Positions 37,841 to 50,950 are shown, counted from the stretch's first letter. The stretch is DNA of 64,000 bases from Ailanthus altissimus (GCA_946807835.1 OX327684.1:36640501-36704500), one strand, 5' to 3'. Notes: generated from the letters alone by a model not told the origin. Made by a program: numbers and translations.

Positions 37841-38212
37841 ATGAAAAGAGCAAAAGCAATTGCAGTATTTATGTAAAGAGCAAAAGCAATTGTGGTATTG
37901 ATTTTTATTGTGTGCAGTTTGAGTCGAGGGTTAACAGAAACTAATGAAGCAGTTATATTATCATATTAACAATTAGATTTTGAGCATCAATTGTCATGGT
38001 TTAACATGCCATGATTGATGTCACATTTTTCATTTCATTCAATTTGAAATTCACACTCATGACTTTTCGTGCAACCATTTTTGTTAATAACTCGTCAATA
38101 GGCTCACCATTAACCACCTTTCTTAGTAACTCATCAATGGGCTCACTATTGACCTTAGGTGTCACCGTCTAAATCAGTAACTATGAATTCTAAATCAAAC
38201 TTTAAAGTTCGA
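37841..38212 (+). pseudogene. Array copy 1: small secreted-peptide gene, broken
   Basis: The start ATGAAAAGAGCAAAAGCAATTG is followed after about 30 bp by a second, near-identical start-like block that runs into a TAA, so the N-terminus is internally duplicated. The family landmarks remain as nucleotide text: a TTGTGTGCAGT-like hydrophobic end, AGTCGAGGGTTAACA, then CAATTGTCATGGTTTAACATGCC (Gln-Leu-Ser-Trp-Phe-Asn-Met-Pro), where the next Trp codon is TGA. The region encoding the Pro-Leu-Pro-Thr-Thr-His-Gln-Trp part is also doubled. The final stop codon has been lost. It is an inactive copy; its TATA-like region is near 37743. Confidence 0.7.
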
Positions 38213-41210
38213 TAATATTTTTAATATTTTTTATTTTATTTTATAATAAAAAATTAATACTTTTCTTAAAATTTAGTTATATCAACACCTTATTGGTTAT
38301 AAGAGTTATTTATTACATTTTAATTTATTATATTTATTTTTTATTTTTAATCCAATTTTTTCTTTTTTTTTTAGTTGTGACTATTTTTACCTCTTTGTTG
38401 TTTTCATATTGATCTCATCTTACTTTAAATTACTCAAAATTCTCTTGATAGAGAGTGAATGACTAATAATGGGGCGTAAGTAATGATCGATGAAACCGAC
38501 AAAACATTTATTTCCCTATGAAAATTGGTGGTAATTGACATTCACGCTCACCATTTGTGACCAAGTAAAAATAATTCGCTTGTGCTATTAAGAGGTCAAA
38601 TTGGGTTGATGATGATAAATAATTATGAATAAAAAGACAACAATGCTTGTCTTAGAAAACAAAGGCAGTAATGCTGATTGGACACAAAATGGATGTTTTT
38701 GTACAGGTCCTCGGTGTTTTTTAAAAATAAAATAAAAATTATATGTTTTGAAAACATCGCTTAAGTCCAGTTTAAACATTCTATTAATAAATTCCTTAAT
38801 CTCTTAGATTATTAATGATTTGAATAGTTCTGTCTCGAATAAATATTAGATAAACATTTTGTCATGTATGCTACTTTAACTAGCTGTATTTATTTGTTTA
38901 TCTTTTAAATTAAATTCAATTTTATAATTTTTTTAAGAAATAAAAAAAATAAAAAGTATCTTATTTGTACCTTGAATAATAAAAAGACTTTTTGAGGTCA
39001 ATTTGTGATATCTATAGTAATTTATTAGATATATTAGCATAAAACATGGCCAAATAACAAGCATAGGGAGGCCTTTAAACTCAATATTGTAATCAAATGT
39101 ATATAGTTGTTGGTCAATTTTTATTTTTTAAACTATCCAATCAAATTATTATAGATACCATAAATTGACTTGACTTTTTTTTTTTTTTTTGCAGTATGTG
39201 AGGATGGTCATTATTGTTTTTCTTAAATAATAAAATTTTATTTTAAGGAAATGAATAAATAAATAGGTTAAAGTAACATATTGAGTAAAGTAGTTATTCA
39301 ACATTAAAATAATAAAATGTGTCCCGCTATAAAATGTTTTGAATTTTTTTTATATTAAAGATCTAATTAATTATCATAGACGTCACTTCACAAAAAAAAA
39401 TTTCTTTAAAAAAATAGTTTAATTAAATTTAAGAGTAAATAAATAAATGAGGTTAAAGTAGATACAAGACAAAATAATTATTTAATTATTCTTCGAACCA
39501 AAACTACTAAAATCATTAAAGTGAGAAGGTGAAGGGACTTGTGTAATAAGATGTTCAAATAGAATAAAAAGGACGTAAGTGATGGTTCTTCAAACTATCT
39601 AGTTTTTGCTCAATTTTCGACAAGTATTGAGGACCTGTATGGAAAATCTCATTGTAATTGGAACTCATTTCACAACTTGAGTAGATGTAACTTGTAACGC
39701 ATTTGTTATACATAACTGACTAAGAAGAGCATATGATTGATATTCTTAATTGGGAAAATGTTAGATTTATCTTCAATTTAATTGATATATATCAATTTTA
39801 TATCTTTTTATATAAATATTTAGTTAGTCTCTTTAAGAACGTTTTTAACTATTTTTGCTATTAATTTTATTTTAGAATAATAATTATTTTCGTCCTTACA
39901 TGAATTAATTGAATATTTATAAAATAAAAAATGTAGGATTAAATTGACATATACAATTTAAATTTGGAATAAAATTAATATTTTTCCTTCTTACTATGAT
40001 TGGCTAAGATCAGCCTCTTTATTTATATATATATATATATCTTTATATATCTGTGTGTGTTGAACCACGATTATATTATAAACAAATAACTTGTAAAATA
40101 TTATAATTAATTAATAATCCCAATTCCCAATGAAAAAGATTATATATATATATATATGTCTGTCACTCACACTCAATTGAGACTTGCACGAAGATTAACT
40201 GAATTGTTCTTCTATAATTAACTGCAAATTAATTTGATAGTCCAGAGTTAAGTACCATGTAATGCAAAACTAATTAGTAATCATTTCTACTCGATTAGCA
40301 TAATCTTTTATTTTTATCTTATCTTATCAAATAAGTAGTATGTCAAATTTCACCTCATATGGTTTTGGGTTTTTTTTTTTCTTGAATAATTATTTTTAGA
40401 CCTTGTTGATCCATCTTATCATATATAATCAATTTTTACCCAACAACAAAATTGTTTTATTTTATATTAAAAAACAACTATAATACAATATAACTTATGA
40501 AATTACAAATAATGTTTTAATGTAAATCTTTTGAATGATATGGTTTTTTTTAACGATTATAGACCGACTGAACAATTCTTTTTTCCTTGTTTTTGTTTTT
40601 ACATTGTGAATGAAATTTAAAAAAAAAAAATATGTTTTGACTTTTTCTTTTTCAACGAATGAAATGTTTTGACTTTTGATAAAAGTTATAATGATACTTT
40701 TTGGATTTTAATTAATTATTAACGATGTTTGAATGAATTTTAAACTTTGATATTAGATTAGATGGAAATCAGGTGGAATTTAACTCAGAATTTTGATAGT
40801 GGTAAATATTTAATTAATGATATGAACTAAATATTTAACTTTCTTATATAATATGAGCTTAAAATCACTCTTCAAAGATGTTTTATTGATCTAATTCTAA
40901 ACAATTTATATAAAATTCAGATAATTTTACCTTGTCCTTAAGGGGTTTCCTTTTCTTTTAAATGATTATTTTATCTTATCCTACATGTAAATCAAACTTT
41001 AATTTTAAAAAATGAGACCACAAAAATAATAATTTTGCAGTGATAAGTACATTATAATTAAAAACTATCACATACCCCTTCAAAAATTAAAATTAAATTA
41101 GTGATAACTTCTATTATAGAGTAATTTTATTTCAAAAAGTCTTATCTTTTGTTGATAATAGTAATAGTAATAATAATAATAATAATAATAAAATAATATT
41201 TACCTCTGAC
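38213..41210. other. Array spacer: module I and upstream region of copy 2
   Basis: No gene. Module I runs through aattgggttgatgatgataa (38588), catggccaaataacaagc (39046), gatggttcttcaaactatc (39579) and cataactgactaagaagagc (39710). Then comes a (TA)n(TG)n stretch near 40024-40058 and a cluster of segments shared with 48530-49340 leading to the copy 2 promoter. A (TAA)n tract lies at about 41158-41191. Confidence 0.6.
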
Positions 41211-41660
41211 CCTATATAATGTTACCAAGCCACCAAATTGAAACCATCTCAAATATTTTCATTCATTGTTATAGAATGAGTGAAGTTCTTGGTTTGATAT
41301 CAACAACAATGAAGAGAGTAAAAGAAATTGTCATATTATTTTTAATTATGTGCAGTTTTAATCGAGGGTTAACAAGAACTGATGAAGCAGATGCATCATT
41401 ATATTCACAACTAGACTCTGGGCATCAGCTATCGTGGTTCAATATGCCATGATTGATGCCGCATTTTCCTCCTCATTCAATATGAAACGCACACTTATGG
41501 CCTTTCGTACCATCACCGCTGCCAACAACTCATTAATGGGCTCACCATTGGCCTTGGGTTCCACCGCCTAAACCAACAGCTGAGGATCTTAAATCAAACT
41601 CTAAAGTTTGATCATGTTTCTAACTTTGTCATTTCTATCCACCGCTTTTTTGATAATAAA
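41211..41660 (+). pseudogene. Array copy 2: small secreted-peptide gene, three stops
   Basis: TATA box cctatataat is at 41211-41220, ATG at 41309, terminal TGA at 41609-41611 and AATAAA at 41655, so promoter to poly(A) signal spans 450 bp. The frame is 101 codons with no indel. It opens MKRVKEIVILFLIMCSF, a hydrophobic signal-like segment, then NRGLTRTDEADASLYSQL and LDSGHQLSWFNMP. Three in-frame stops follow. Two replace Trp codons (TGA at 41450-41452 and in AATATGAAC) and one replaces Gln (CATTAATGG). Beyond them the Trp/Pro/His tail WPFV, THxWAHHWPWVPPPKP is still readable. As it stands it could make only a 47-residue peptide. The family is not recognised. Confidence 0.75.
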
Positions 41661-41899
41661 GAGTTAGTACTCTTCTTAGGGTTTAGTTATATCAACATCT
41701 TGTTGGTTAGGTTTAGATTTTGACTAATTTTTTTGTGTGTTAATGTTATAAAATAAGAATTCTTTACTACATTTTACTTTATTATTTTTATTTTCACTTT
41801 TCATTCTATTTTTTCCTTTTTTTAATTGTGACCATTTTTACCTTTTTGTTATTTTCATATTAATCACTATCTCAAGTAAATGACTAATATTGAGTAGTA

Positions 41900-42770
41900 A
41901 GTAATGATGAAAAGACAAGAGAAACTACTTCTGTTTACTTAAAAATTAAAGTAAGAATCTATAAATTACACGAAATGATAAGTCTTCTCACTTTTAATTT
42001 TTATTATCTTATTATAAGATTTAGTATATATATTTGCAATCAAAATAAAAATTTTACTACATTTATTCGTGGGAACAAAAGTAACTCTATGTGGTGTTTT
42101 ACTTGTTTGATTTTTTTTATCATATAATTATAAATTAGGGGAAATCGAACCCCGACTTGCTGATTAAGGGAGCACCCTATGTGCTGCTTTAGATTAGAAA
42201 AAAATAAGAGATTTTTTAGAGAAAATTTCTTTTACTAGTTAAAGGATTCTTAATGAATATAATATATGAATATTGTAGGAGCATGTTTTACAATTTTGAT
42301 TTCTACATTATATTATATAATGGTTTAAGTTATGTTTTTTTTCAAGAAACCCAAACAAATTTCTATTAATCTATAATAAACATACTACCCAGCCTATTAA
42401 GAAAATAAATATATAAAATTAAATAAACAAATCATTATATACAAATTATCTCATACGAGTATTGGTCCATATCTTGACTTTCAAGTTTTATTTATCAATG
42501 TTTACAAGCCACGGCAGTTTATATAAGAAGAGTACATGGATTGGGTTACTCATAAACCAAGAAAGAAAAAGAAGAATAGTAGATGGATTGGGTTGAAAAA
42601 AAGAGGTGGACTGTTACTAAATATACCCAACTTTCTCGAAAAAGACCCAGTTGTACATTAACTATATACTATATTTAAAAACTCTATTGCGGTGTATTTA
42701 GTGAAGTATAATTATTATGGACTCGACCCGAACTAGCCCATTAAAAAACGCATTCCAACTTAGTAGCATT
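41900..42770. repeat. Module II (copy at 50030-50950), with SINE-like patch
   Basis: No gene. The module is shared almost base for base with the segment after copy 5, including gtattggtccatatcttgac (42460) and acaagccacggcagttta (42504). At 42138-42153, ggggaaatcgaacccc on the complementary strand is a tRNA-like T-arm with the Pol III B-box text ggttcgattt. The copy at 50297 keeps extra bases of this patch, so a SINE remnant is plausible. Confidence 0.55.
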
Positions 42771-44130
42771 AAATCATTTTATGAAAACTTAAAATTCAAA
42801 AGTTTCTTATTTAGAGTTTCGTTGTTTTTCACAAGTAATTCCTGAACTAAGCTATCAGGATATTTTTCGGGAGTAATATTTGAATTAAGCTATCAGAATT
42901 ATTGGAGTAACATATATAACTTTGAACATATCTCATTTGAATTATATTTTTTATATAAAATATGTATAATTTTAAACATATTTCATAAAGATTAAAAAAA
43001 TTTTATAAGATAAAAAAATTAAATCAATCGTCATATATAATTTTAAACGTATTTTATGCAAATTAGACCACTTTTATAAAATAAGATGAATAAATTAACT
43101 GTCAAATAAATATAATATTAACAAAATATTTCACTTTTTTTGTTTGTTTGCCCGTATAATATTTGTTTCGAAAAATAAAAATCTAACATTAAGAAGGTAT
43201 CATTAAACACCAAAAATTAAATAGAAGAAGTATATAGACACGTATTTGATTTCCAAATAATTTTATTTTTACCATCTTCTTAGGGTTTTTTTTTTTAAGT
43301 AATTATTTTTAAACTCTGTCGATACATCGGGATCATAGATAATCAAATTTTTATAAGATAAGCTAACGTAACCTTGTTGATATAAAAATATTTTATTTTA
43401 TATTAACAAACAGTTATAACATAATATAATTCGTGAAACTACAAATAAAGTTGTAATGTAAATATTTTGAATGATATGATTTTTTTTTTAATAATTATAG
43501 ACCGACTGAACAATTCTTTTTTCATTATTTTTGTTTTCACATTGTGAATGAAATTTTTTTTGAAAAAAAGTTTTGACTTTTGATAAGTTATAATGATACT
43601 TTTTGGAGTCTTAATTAATTATTGACGATGTTTGAATTAATTCAAAACTTTGGTATTAGATTAGATGGGAATTAGGTGGAATTAAACTCAAAATTTTGAC
43701 ATTGATAAATTTTTAACTAATAATGTGAACTAAATATATTTAACTTTCATTTTGTTTTCTTATATATTATGTGCCTAAAAGAATTAAAATTGAACATTAA
43801 CATTATATCATTAAATAAAATTAACATCCCAAATAAAAATAATCTAATTCTAACCGATTTATATAAAATCCAGATAATTTTACCTTATCCTTAAGATTTT
43901 TTTTTTTGTTTTAAAGATTTCTTTACCTTATCCTACATGTAAATTAAACTTTAATAAAAAAAAAGTGACCAAAAATATTATTTTGCAGTAATAAGTACAA
44001 TATAATTAAAAACTATCCCGTAACCCTTCAAAAATTAAAATCATATTAGTGATAACTTCTATTATAGAGTAATCTTATTTCAAGTAATTTTATCTTTTTT
44101 TTTAATAATTATTATTATTTATCTCTGATC
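42771..44130. other. Array spacer upstream of copy 3
   Basis: No gene. It contains aattcctgaactaagctatc (42838) and related text that recurs near 54900. From 43280 it is the upstream region shared with copy 6 (55340-56200), including tttgacttttgataagttat and tgacgatgtttgaattaatt. Confidence 0.6.
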
Positions 44131-44575
44131 CCTATATAATGTTACCAAGCCACCAAACTAAAATCATCTCAAGCATTTTTAGTACTTTCAGTAGAGTGAG
44201 TGAAGTTCTTAATTTGATCTTAACAACTATGAAGGGAGTAAAAACAATTGCTATATTATTTTTTATTGTGTGCATGTTCAGTTAAGAGCTAGTAGGTGAA
44301 GCAGCTGCATCGTCATATCCACAATTAGACTTTAATTATCAGTTGTCGTGGTTTAACATTTCACAGTTGATGCCACATTTTCCTCCTCATCTAATTTGGA
44401 ATTCACACCCATGGCTCTTCGAGCCACCACCTTTGCTAGCAACTCATCAATGGGTTCACCATTGGCCTTTGGTGTCACCGCCTAAACCAGCAACTATGGA
44501 TCCTAAATCAAACTCTAAAGTTTGATTATATTTTTAATACGACTTTTTTTTTATAATAAAGAGTTCGTTCTTCTT
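44131..44575 (+). pseudogene. Array copy 3: small secreted-peptide gene, one stop
   Basis: TATA box cctatataat lies at 44131-44140, ATG at 44229 and terminal TGA at 44523-44525; 99 codons with no frameshift. The start MKGVKTIAILFFIVCMFS is a typical signal-peptide core. Codon 19 (44283-44285) is TAA where copies 1, 2 and 6 have CGA (Arg). Downstream the frame is open to the end: YPQLDFNYQLSWFN, LMPHFPPHLIWNSHPW and THQWVHHWPL, PPKPATMDPKSNSKV. Two core residues differ from the other copies. Apart from codon 19 nothing prevents translation, making this one of the two least damaged copies with a start codon. Confidence 0.75.
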
Positions 44576-46416
44576 TAAGAGTTTGGTTATATCAACACCT
44601 TTTTTGTTAAATTTAACTTTAGGATTTGACAGAATAATTGTTAATGTGAATGTGCAATAAGAGTTCTTTATTACATTTTAGATTTTTATTTTTATTTTTT
44701 ATTTTTTATTTTCAATCCCATTTTCCCTTTATTTTTTAATTGTGATTATTTTTACCTCTTTGTTATTTTCATATTAATCACTTATCTCATCTTACTTTAA
44801 ATTACTTAAAATTCTCTTGATAGAGAGTAAATGACTAAGAGTGGGGTGTAAGTAATGATTGATAAAAATAATAAAACATTTATTTCCCTATGAAAATTGG
44901 TGGTATTTGACATTCGTGCTCACCATGTGTGACCAAGTAAAAATAATTCGCTTGTGCATATTAAGATGTCAAATTGGGTTGATGATGATAAATAATTATG
45001 GATAAAAAGACAACAATGCTTGTCTTAGAAGACAGAAACTAATGCTGGTTGTCCGATTGTGTCTATTGTAATGGAAGCTTTCATACAGGTCCTCGCTCTT
45101 TTTTTAAAAATAAAAGAAAAATTATATGTTTTGAATAACATCGTCTAAGTCCAATTTAAACATTCGATTATTCAAATTCCTTAATCTCTTAGATTATTAA
45201 TGATTTGAATATTTCCGTCTCGAATAAGTATTAGATAAATATTTTGTCGTGTATGCTACTTTAACTAGCTTTATTTATTTATGTTTTAAATTAAAATTAA
45301 AATTAACATTTTTAAAAAAGAAAAAATAAATAAAAATGATCTTATTTATACCTTGAATAATAAAAAGACTTTTTTGAGGTCAATTTGTGATATCTATACT
45401 AATTGATTAAATATATTAACATAAAACATGGCCAAATAACAAGTTTAAGGAGGTCTTTAAACTCAATATGGTAATCAAATGTATATAGTTATTGGTCAAT
45501 TTTTATTTTTTAAACCATCCAGTCAAATTATTATAGATACCATAAATTTTTTTTTTTTTTGGGCAGTATGTGAGGATGGTCTCTTTTTTTCTTAAATAAT
45601 AATTTTTTTTTAAGAAATGAATAAATAAATAAGATAAGTTAAAGTAGCATACTAGTAAAATAGTTATTCAACATTAAAATAATAAAATGTGTCCCGCTAT
45701 AAAAGTTTTGAAGAGTTTTTTTTTTATATATATTAAAGGTCTAATTAATTATCATAGACGTCACAAATTGACTTCACAAAATTTTTTTTTTAAAAAAAAT
45801 AGTTTAATTAAATTTAAGAGTAAATAAATAAATAAGCGAGGTTAAAGTAGATACAAGACAAAATAGTTATTTAATTATTCTTCGAACCAAAACTACTAAA
45901 ATCATTAACAGTGAGAAGGTGACGGGACTTGTGTAATAATAAGATGTTCAAGTATAATACAAAGGACTTAAGTGATGGTTCTTCAAACTATCTAGTTTTT
46001 TTCTCTATTTTTGAAAAATATAGAGGACTTGTATGAAAAATCTCATTGTAATTGGTACGCATTCCAGCTTGTATTGAGTAGTTGAAACTTGTAACGCCTT
46101 TATTGTACATTACGCAGGAAGAGCATATGATTGATATTTTTAATAGGAAAAATGTCTGTTTCATCTTTAATTTAATTGATATACATTAATTTAATCTCTT
46201 TTTTTATATTATAAATACTCAATTAGCTTTTTAAGGACATTTTTAGTTATTTTTTACTACTGTTTTTATATCTGAATAATAATTATTTTCCTTCCTACAT
46301 AAACTAATTGAATATTTATAAAAAAAATATAGAATTAAATTGACATGTACCAATTAAATTAGGAACAAAATTAGTATTTTTTCTTTCTTATTATGATTGG
46401 CTAAGATCTTTCTCTT

Positions 46417-46463
<47 letters not shown>

Positions 46464-46795
46464 TTTTAACCACGTGTATATATATAAGCAAATAACTTGT
46501 AAAATATTATAATTAATTAATAACCCCAACGCCCAATGGGATACACTATATATATGCCCGTCACTCACACTTAATTGAGACTTGCATGAAGATTAATTGA
46601 ATTGTTCTTTTACAATTAACTGCATAATTAATCCGATGGTCTAGAGATAAGCACGATGTAATGCAAAACTAAATTAGTGATCATTTTTTACTCGATTAGC
46701 ATAATTCTTTATATTTATCTTATCTTATCAAATAAGTAGTATGTCAAAATTTACCTCCTATGCCCTTATATAAAATCATCACACTAAAACCATCT
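44576..46795. other. Array spacer: second copy of module I
   Basis: No gene. It repeats module I of copy 1 in the same order and ends with the region tatcaaataagtagtatgtc (46729) that precedes copy 4. An (AT)n(GT)n microsatellite is at about 46417-46463. Confidence 0.6.
46417..46463. repeat. (TA)n(GT)n microsatellite
   Basis: TA repeats (about 46417-46439) pass into GT repeats (46440-46463). The homologous place in the first module I (40024-40058) has a shorter TA/TG run, so it changed in length after duplication. Confidence 0.9.
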
Positions 46796-46851
46796 CAAGT
46801 TTTTTTTATTAATTAATATAAAGTGAAGTTCTTGGTTTGATCTCAAAAACA

Positions 46852-47150
46852 ATGGACGAAGCAAAAATAATTGCGATATTCATATTATATGAAATTTTAA
46901 TCAATGGCTAACGGGAATTAATGAACCAGGTGCATTGTTATATTCAAATCTAAACTTTGGGTATCAACTATCGTGGTTCAACATATCATAGTTGATGCTA
47001 CGTTTTTCTCTTCATCCAATATGAAACTCACACCTATGATTTTTCATGTCACCACCTCTGCAAACAACTCATCAATGAGCTCACCATTGGTTTTGGGTGC
47101 CACTGCTTAAACAATCAACTATTGATCATAAATCGAACTCTAATGCTTGA
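46852..47150 (+). pseudogene. Array copy 4: small secreted-peptide gene, frameshifted
   Basis: ATG at 46852 (ATGGACGAAGCAAAA) and a final TGA at 47148-47150 enclose 299 bp, not a multiple of three. The early hydrophobic part is shifted and the AATCAATGGCTAACG region is altered. CAACTATCGTGGTTCAACATATCATAG preserves Gln-Leu-Ser-Trp-Phe-Asn followed by a stop in place of Trp. Further Trp codons of the tail are lost. Copy 7 shares its downstream module III, so 4 and 7 form a pair. Inactive. Confidence 0.7.
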
Positions 47151-49345
47151 TCATATTTTTGGTATTCTCATTTTCTATGCACTATCTTTTGATAATAAAG
47201 AGTTAGTACTCTTATTGTGGTTTGATTATATCAATATCTTGTTGGTTAGGTTTATGTTTGGAAAGAATTATTTTTTCTGTAATGTTATGATCAAGCAATA
47301 AATAATAAAATTTAGCATTTGTATTTTAAATTTGTTATTGCATTTATTTTTATTTCCATTCCCGGGATGATTGTGTTATTTCCTCTGTTTTTTTTTTTCA
47401 CTCCACAACGAAATTATTAGACATAATTTTTTTGTTGGGAAGAATTGACTATATATTAGACTGCATATCGTATTTACAAAATACCCATACAGTCTTTGCT
47501 CCATAAACAATTGTAATTAAACATTATTATATTAAAAAAGAAAGTTGTACTAATTTTTTAATACCTACTATTATTCTTTTTAAAAAAAAAAACAAATTAT
47601 CACTTAAATTGGGAAAAACAATACTAATAAAGGAGATAATAAAATATTTTTTTATTTTTTTAAATGATAAAAATGCAATCAAGGGAAGCAGCAGACAAAT
47701 TCTCTAAATTCTAAATTATCTTCTTTATTATTAGATGACATGGTTGTAATCGAAGAATTATTTTTTTCTTATTCAATTGTGAATATACATAAATATTTTT
47801 GTAGTTAATTGGTGGAATAAATTATGAAGTCGATGTCTCCGCGGATATCACATGAAGAAAGAATTAGGTCTTTCGTTATTGAAGGAAAAGTTTACATTCA
47901 TATTTTTTAACTTCAGCCAAAGAGAAAAAGAAATTAAAATAAGAATTGCAAAAATGAGAAAAGAAAAGGAATAAACATGCTATATGACAGTGATAATTTG
48001 ACTTTTGATAAGTAATAATGATAAGATGCTTGAATTCGAGTTGTTGATATTAAATTGGATGGGAAGGTCAATTTAAATTCAAAATTATGACATTGCTTCT
48101 TTTCTTTTTTTTTCTAAAAGTGCAGTCACCACTAATTTTTTTTTTTTAAATAAACATTAATATTACAAATTTTACATTGCTTGATTCTGCATATTGTATC
48201 TCAATAAATGAAATTATAAAAAAAATTCTGACCACAATTGGAATAATGAATTTTTTTTTTTGCCTTTACTAATATTTAAACTTTAATTTAAATAAGGAAG
48301 TGCACGAATTTTGCCATTAGAATAAACATCTAGACGTTATTACTAAATTATACTTATAAATATAATATTAACAAAATATTTAACTTTTTTTTTTAGTCTT
48401 GTATAATATTTGTTTAGAAAATAAAATTCTAACATTAACAAGATATCATTAAACACAAAAAAATTAAATAGCCAAACTATGTAGACACATATTGGACTTC
48501 CAAAATTATTTTATTTTTATCATCTCCTTAGGGTTTTGGTTTTTTTTTAATAATTATTTTTAAGCTTTGTTGATACATCGTATCATATATAATCATTTTT
48601 TACCCAACAACAAAAATGTTTTATTTTATATTAAAAAAACAACTATAATACAATATAACTTATGAAATTACAAATAATGTTTTAATGTAAATCTTTCGAA
48701 TGATATAGTTTTTTTTTAATGATTATAGATCGACTGAACAATTATTTTTTCCTTGTTTTTGTTTTCACATTGTGAATGAAAAAAATATATATGTTTTGAC
48801 TTTTTCTTTTTCAACGAATGAAATGTTTTGACCTTTGATAAAAGTTATAATGATACTTTTTGGAGTCTTAATTATATTAACGATGTTTGAATAAATTTAA
48901 AGCTTTGATATTAGGTTAGATGGAAATAAGGTGGAATTTAACTCAAAATTTTGACAGTGGTAAATATTTAATTAATGATATGAACTAAATATTAAACATT
49001 TTTTTTCTTATATAATATGAGCCTAAAATCACTCTTAAATGATATTTTATTTATCTAATTCTAACCGATCTATATAAAATTCAGATAATTTTACCTTATC
49101 CTTAAGGTTTTTTTTTTAAATGATTATTTTACCTTATCTTACATGTAAATCAAACTTTAATTTTAAAAAATAGACAAAAATAAATAAAAATTACAGTGAT
49201 AAGTACAATATAATTAAAAACTATCACATACCCCTTCAAAAATTATAATCAAATCAGTGATAATTTCTATTATAGAGTAATCTTATCTCAAGAAGTCTTA
49301 TTTTTTGTTGATAATAATAATAAATAAATGATATTTACCTCTGAC
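47151..49345. other. Array spacer: module III, upstream region of copy 5
   Basis: No gene. Module III ends with gaagtcgatgtctccgcgg (47827), which recurs before and after copy 7. From about 48530 the sequence matches 40370-41210, the upstream region of copy 2. Confidence 0.6.
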
Positions 49346-49795
49346 CCTATATAATGCTACCAAGCCATCAAATTGAAACCATCTCAAATATTTTCATTCA
49401 TTGTTATAGAACGAGTGAAGTTCTTGGTTTGATATCAACAACAATGAAGGGAGTAAAAGCAATTGCCATATTATTTTTAATTATGTGCAATTTTAGTTAA
49501 GGGTTAGCAAGAACTGATGAAGCAGCTGCATCATCATATTTACAACTAGACTATGGGCATCAGCTATCGTGGTTCAACGTGCTATGGTTGATGCCGCATT
49601 TTCCTCCTCATCTAATATGGAACTCACACCCATGGCCTTTCGTACCATCACCTTTGCCAGCAACTCATCAATGGGCGTACCATTGGCCTTGGGTTCCATC
49701 GCCTAAACCAGCAGCTGAGGATTCTAAATCAAACTCTAAAGTGTGATCATGTTTCTAATATTGTCATTTCTATCCATCGCTTTTTTTATAATAAA
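49346..49795 (+). pseudogene. Array copy 5: small secreted-peptide gene, one stop
   Basis: TATA box cctatataat is at 49346-49355, ATG at 49444, terminal TGA at 49744-49746 and AATAAA at 49790. The frame has 101 codons without indel. It starts MKGVKAIAILFLIMCNFS, then TAA at codon 19 (49498-49500), the same codon as in copy 3. After it the frame is open throughout: GLARTDEAAASSYLQLDYGH, QLSWFNVLWLMPHFPPHLIW, NSHPWPFVPSPLPATHQWAY and HWPWVPSPKPAAEDSKSNSK. It keeps every Trp of the tail. With one change it would encode a full secreted peptide; as it stands it ends after 18 residues unless the stop is read through. Confidence 0.78.
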
Positions 49796-50029
49796 GAGTT
49801 AGTACTCTTCTTAGGATTTGGTTATATCAACATCTTGTTGGTTCGGTTTAGATTTAGGTTTTGGCTAATTTTTGTGTGTTAATGTTATGCAATAAGAATT
49901 CTTTACTATGTTTTACTTTATTATTTTTATTTTTAATTTTCAATCGCACTTTTTCCTTTTTTTTAATTGTGACAATTTTTATCTATTTATTATTTTCCTA
50001 TTAATCAATATCTCAAGTAAATGACTAAT

Positions 50030-50950
50030 ATTGGGTAATAAGTAATGATGAAAATAAAAAAAAAAAATTATTTTGACAAAAGAAACTACTCCTGTTTGCT
50101 TAAAAATTAAAGTAAAGATCTATAAATTACACAAAATGATAAGTCTTCTTATTTTCAAATTTTATTATTTTATTATAAGATTTAGTATATATATCTACGA
50201 TAAAAATCAAAATTTTACTATATTTATTTGCAGGAACAAAAGTAACTCTATGTGGTGCTTTACTTGTTTGATTTTTTTATCATATAATTACAAATTAGGG
50301 GGAATCGAACTCCGACTTGCTGATTGGGGGAAGCTCCCTTTGGGTGGCTAGCACCCTATGTGCTGCTTTAGATTGGAAAAAAAATAAGAGATTTTTTAAG
50401 GAAAATTCCTTTTACTTGTTAAAGGATTTTTAATGAATATAATATATGAATATTGTAGGAGCATGTTTACAATTTTGATTTCTACATTATATTATATAAT
50501 GGTTTAAGGTATGTTGTTTTCAAGAAACCCAAACAAATTTATATTAATCTATAAAACAACATACCACCCAATCTATTAAGAAAATAAATATATAAAATTA
50601 AATAAACAAATCATTATATACAAATTATCTCATACGAGTATTGGTCCATATCTTGACTTTCAAGTTTTATTTATCAATGTTTACAAGCCACGGCAGTTTA
50701 TATAAGAAGAGTACATGGATTGGGTTACTCATAAACCAAGAAAGAAAAAGAAGAATGGTAGATGGATTGGGTTGAAAAATAAAAGGTGGACTGTTACTAA
50801 ATATACCCAACTTTTCTCTAAAAAGGCCCAGTTGTAAATTAACTAAATACAATACTATACTTGAAAATCTATCACGGTGTATTTAGTGATGTAGAATTAT
50901 TATGGACTCAACCCGAACTAGCCCATAAATAATGCATCCGGACCTAATAA
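50030..50950. repeat. Second copy of module II
   Basis: It matches 41900-42770 closely. The tRNA-like patch at about 50297-50366 is longer than in the first copy, with tgggtggctagcaccctatg preserved. No gene. Confidence 0.6.
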
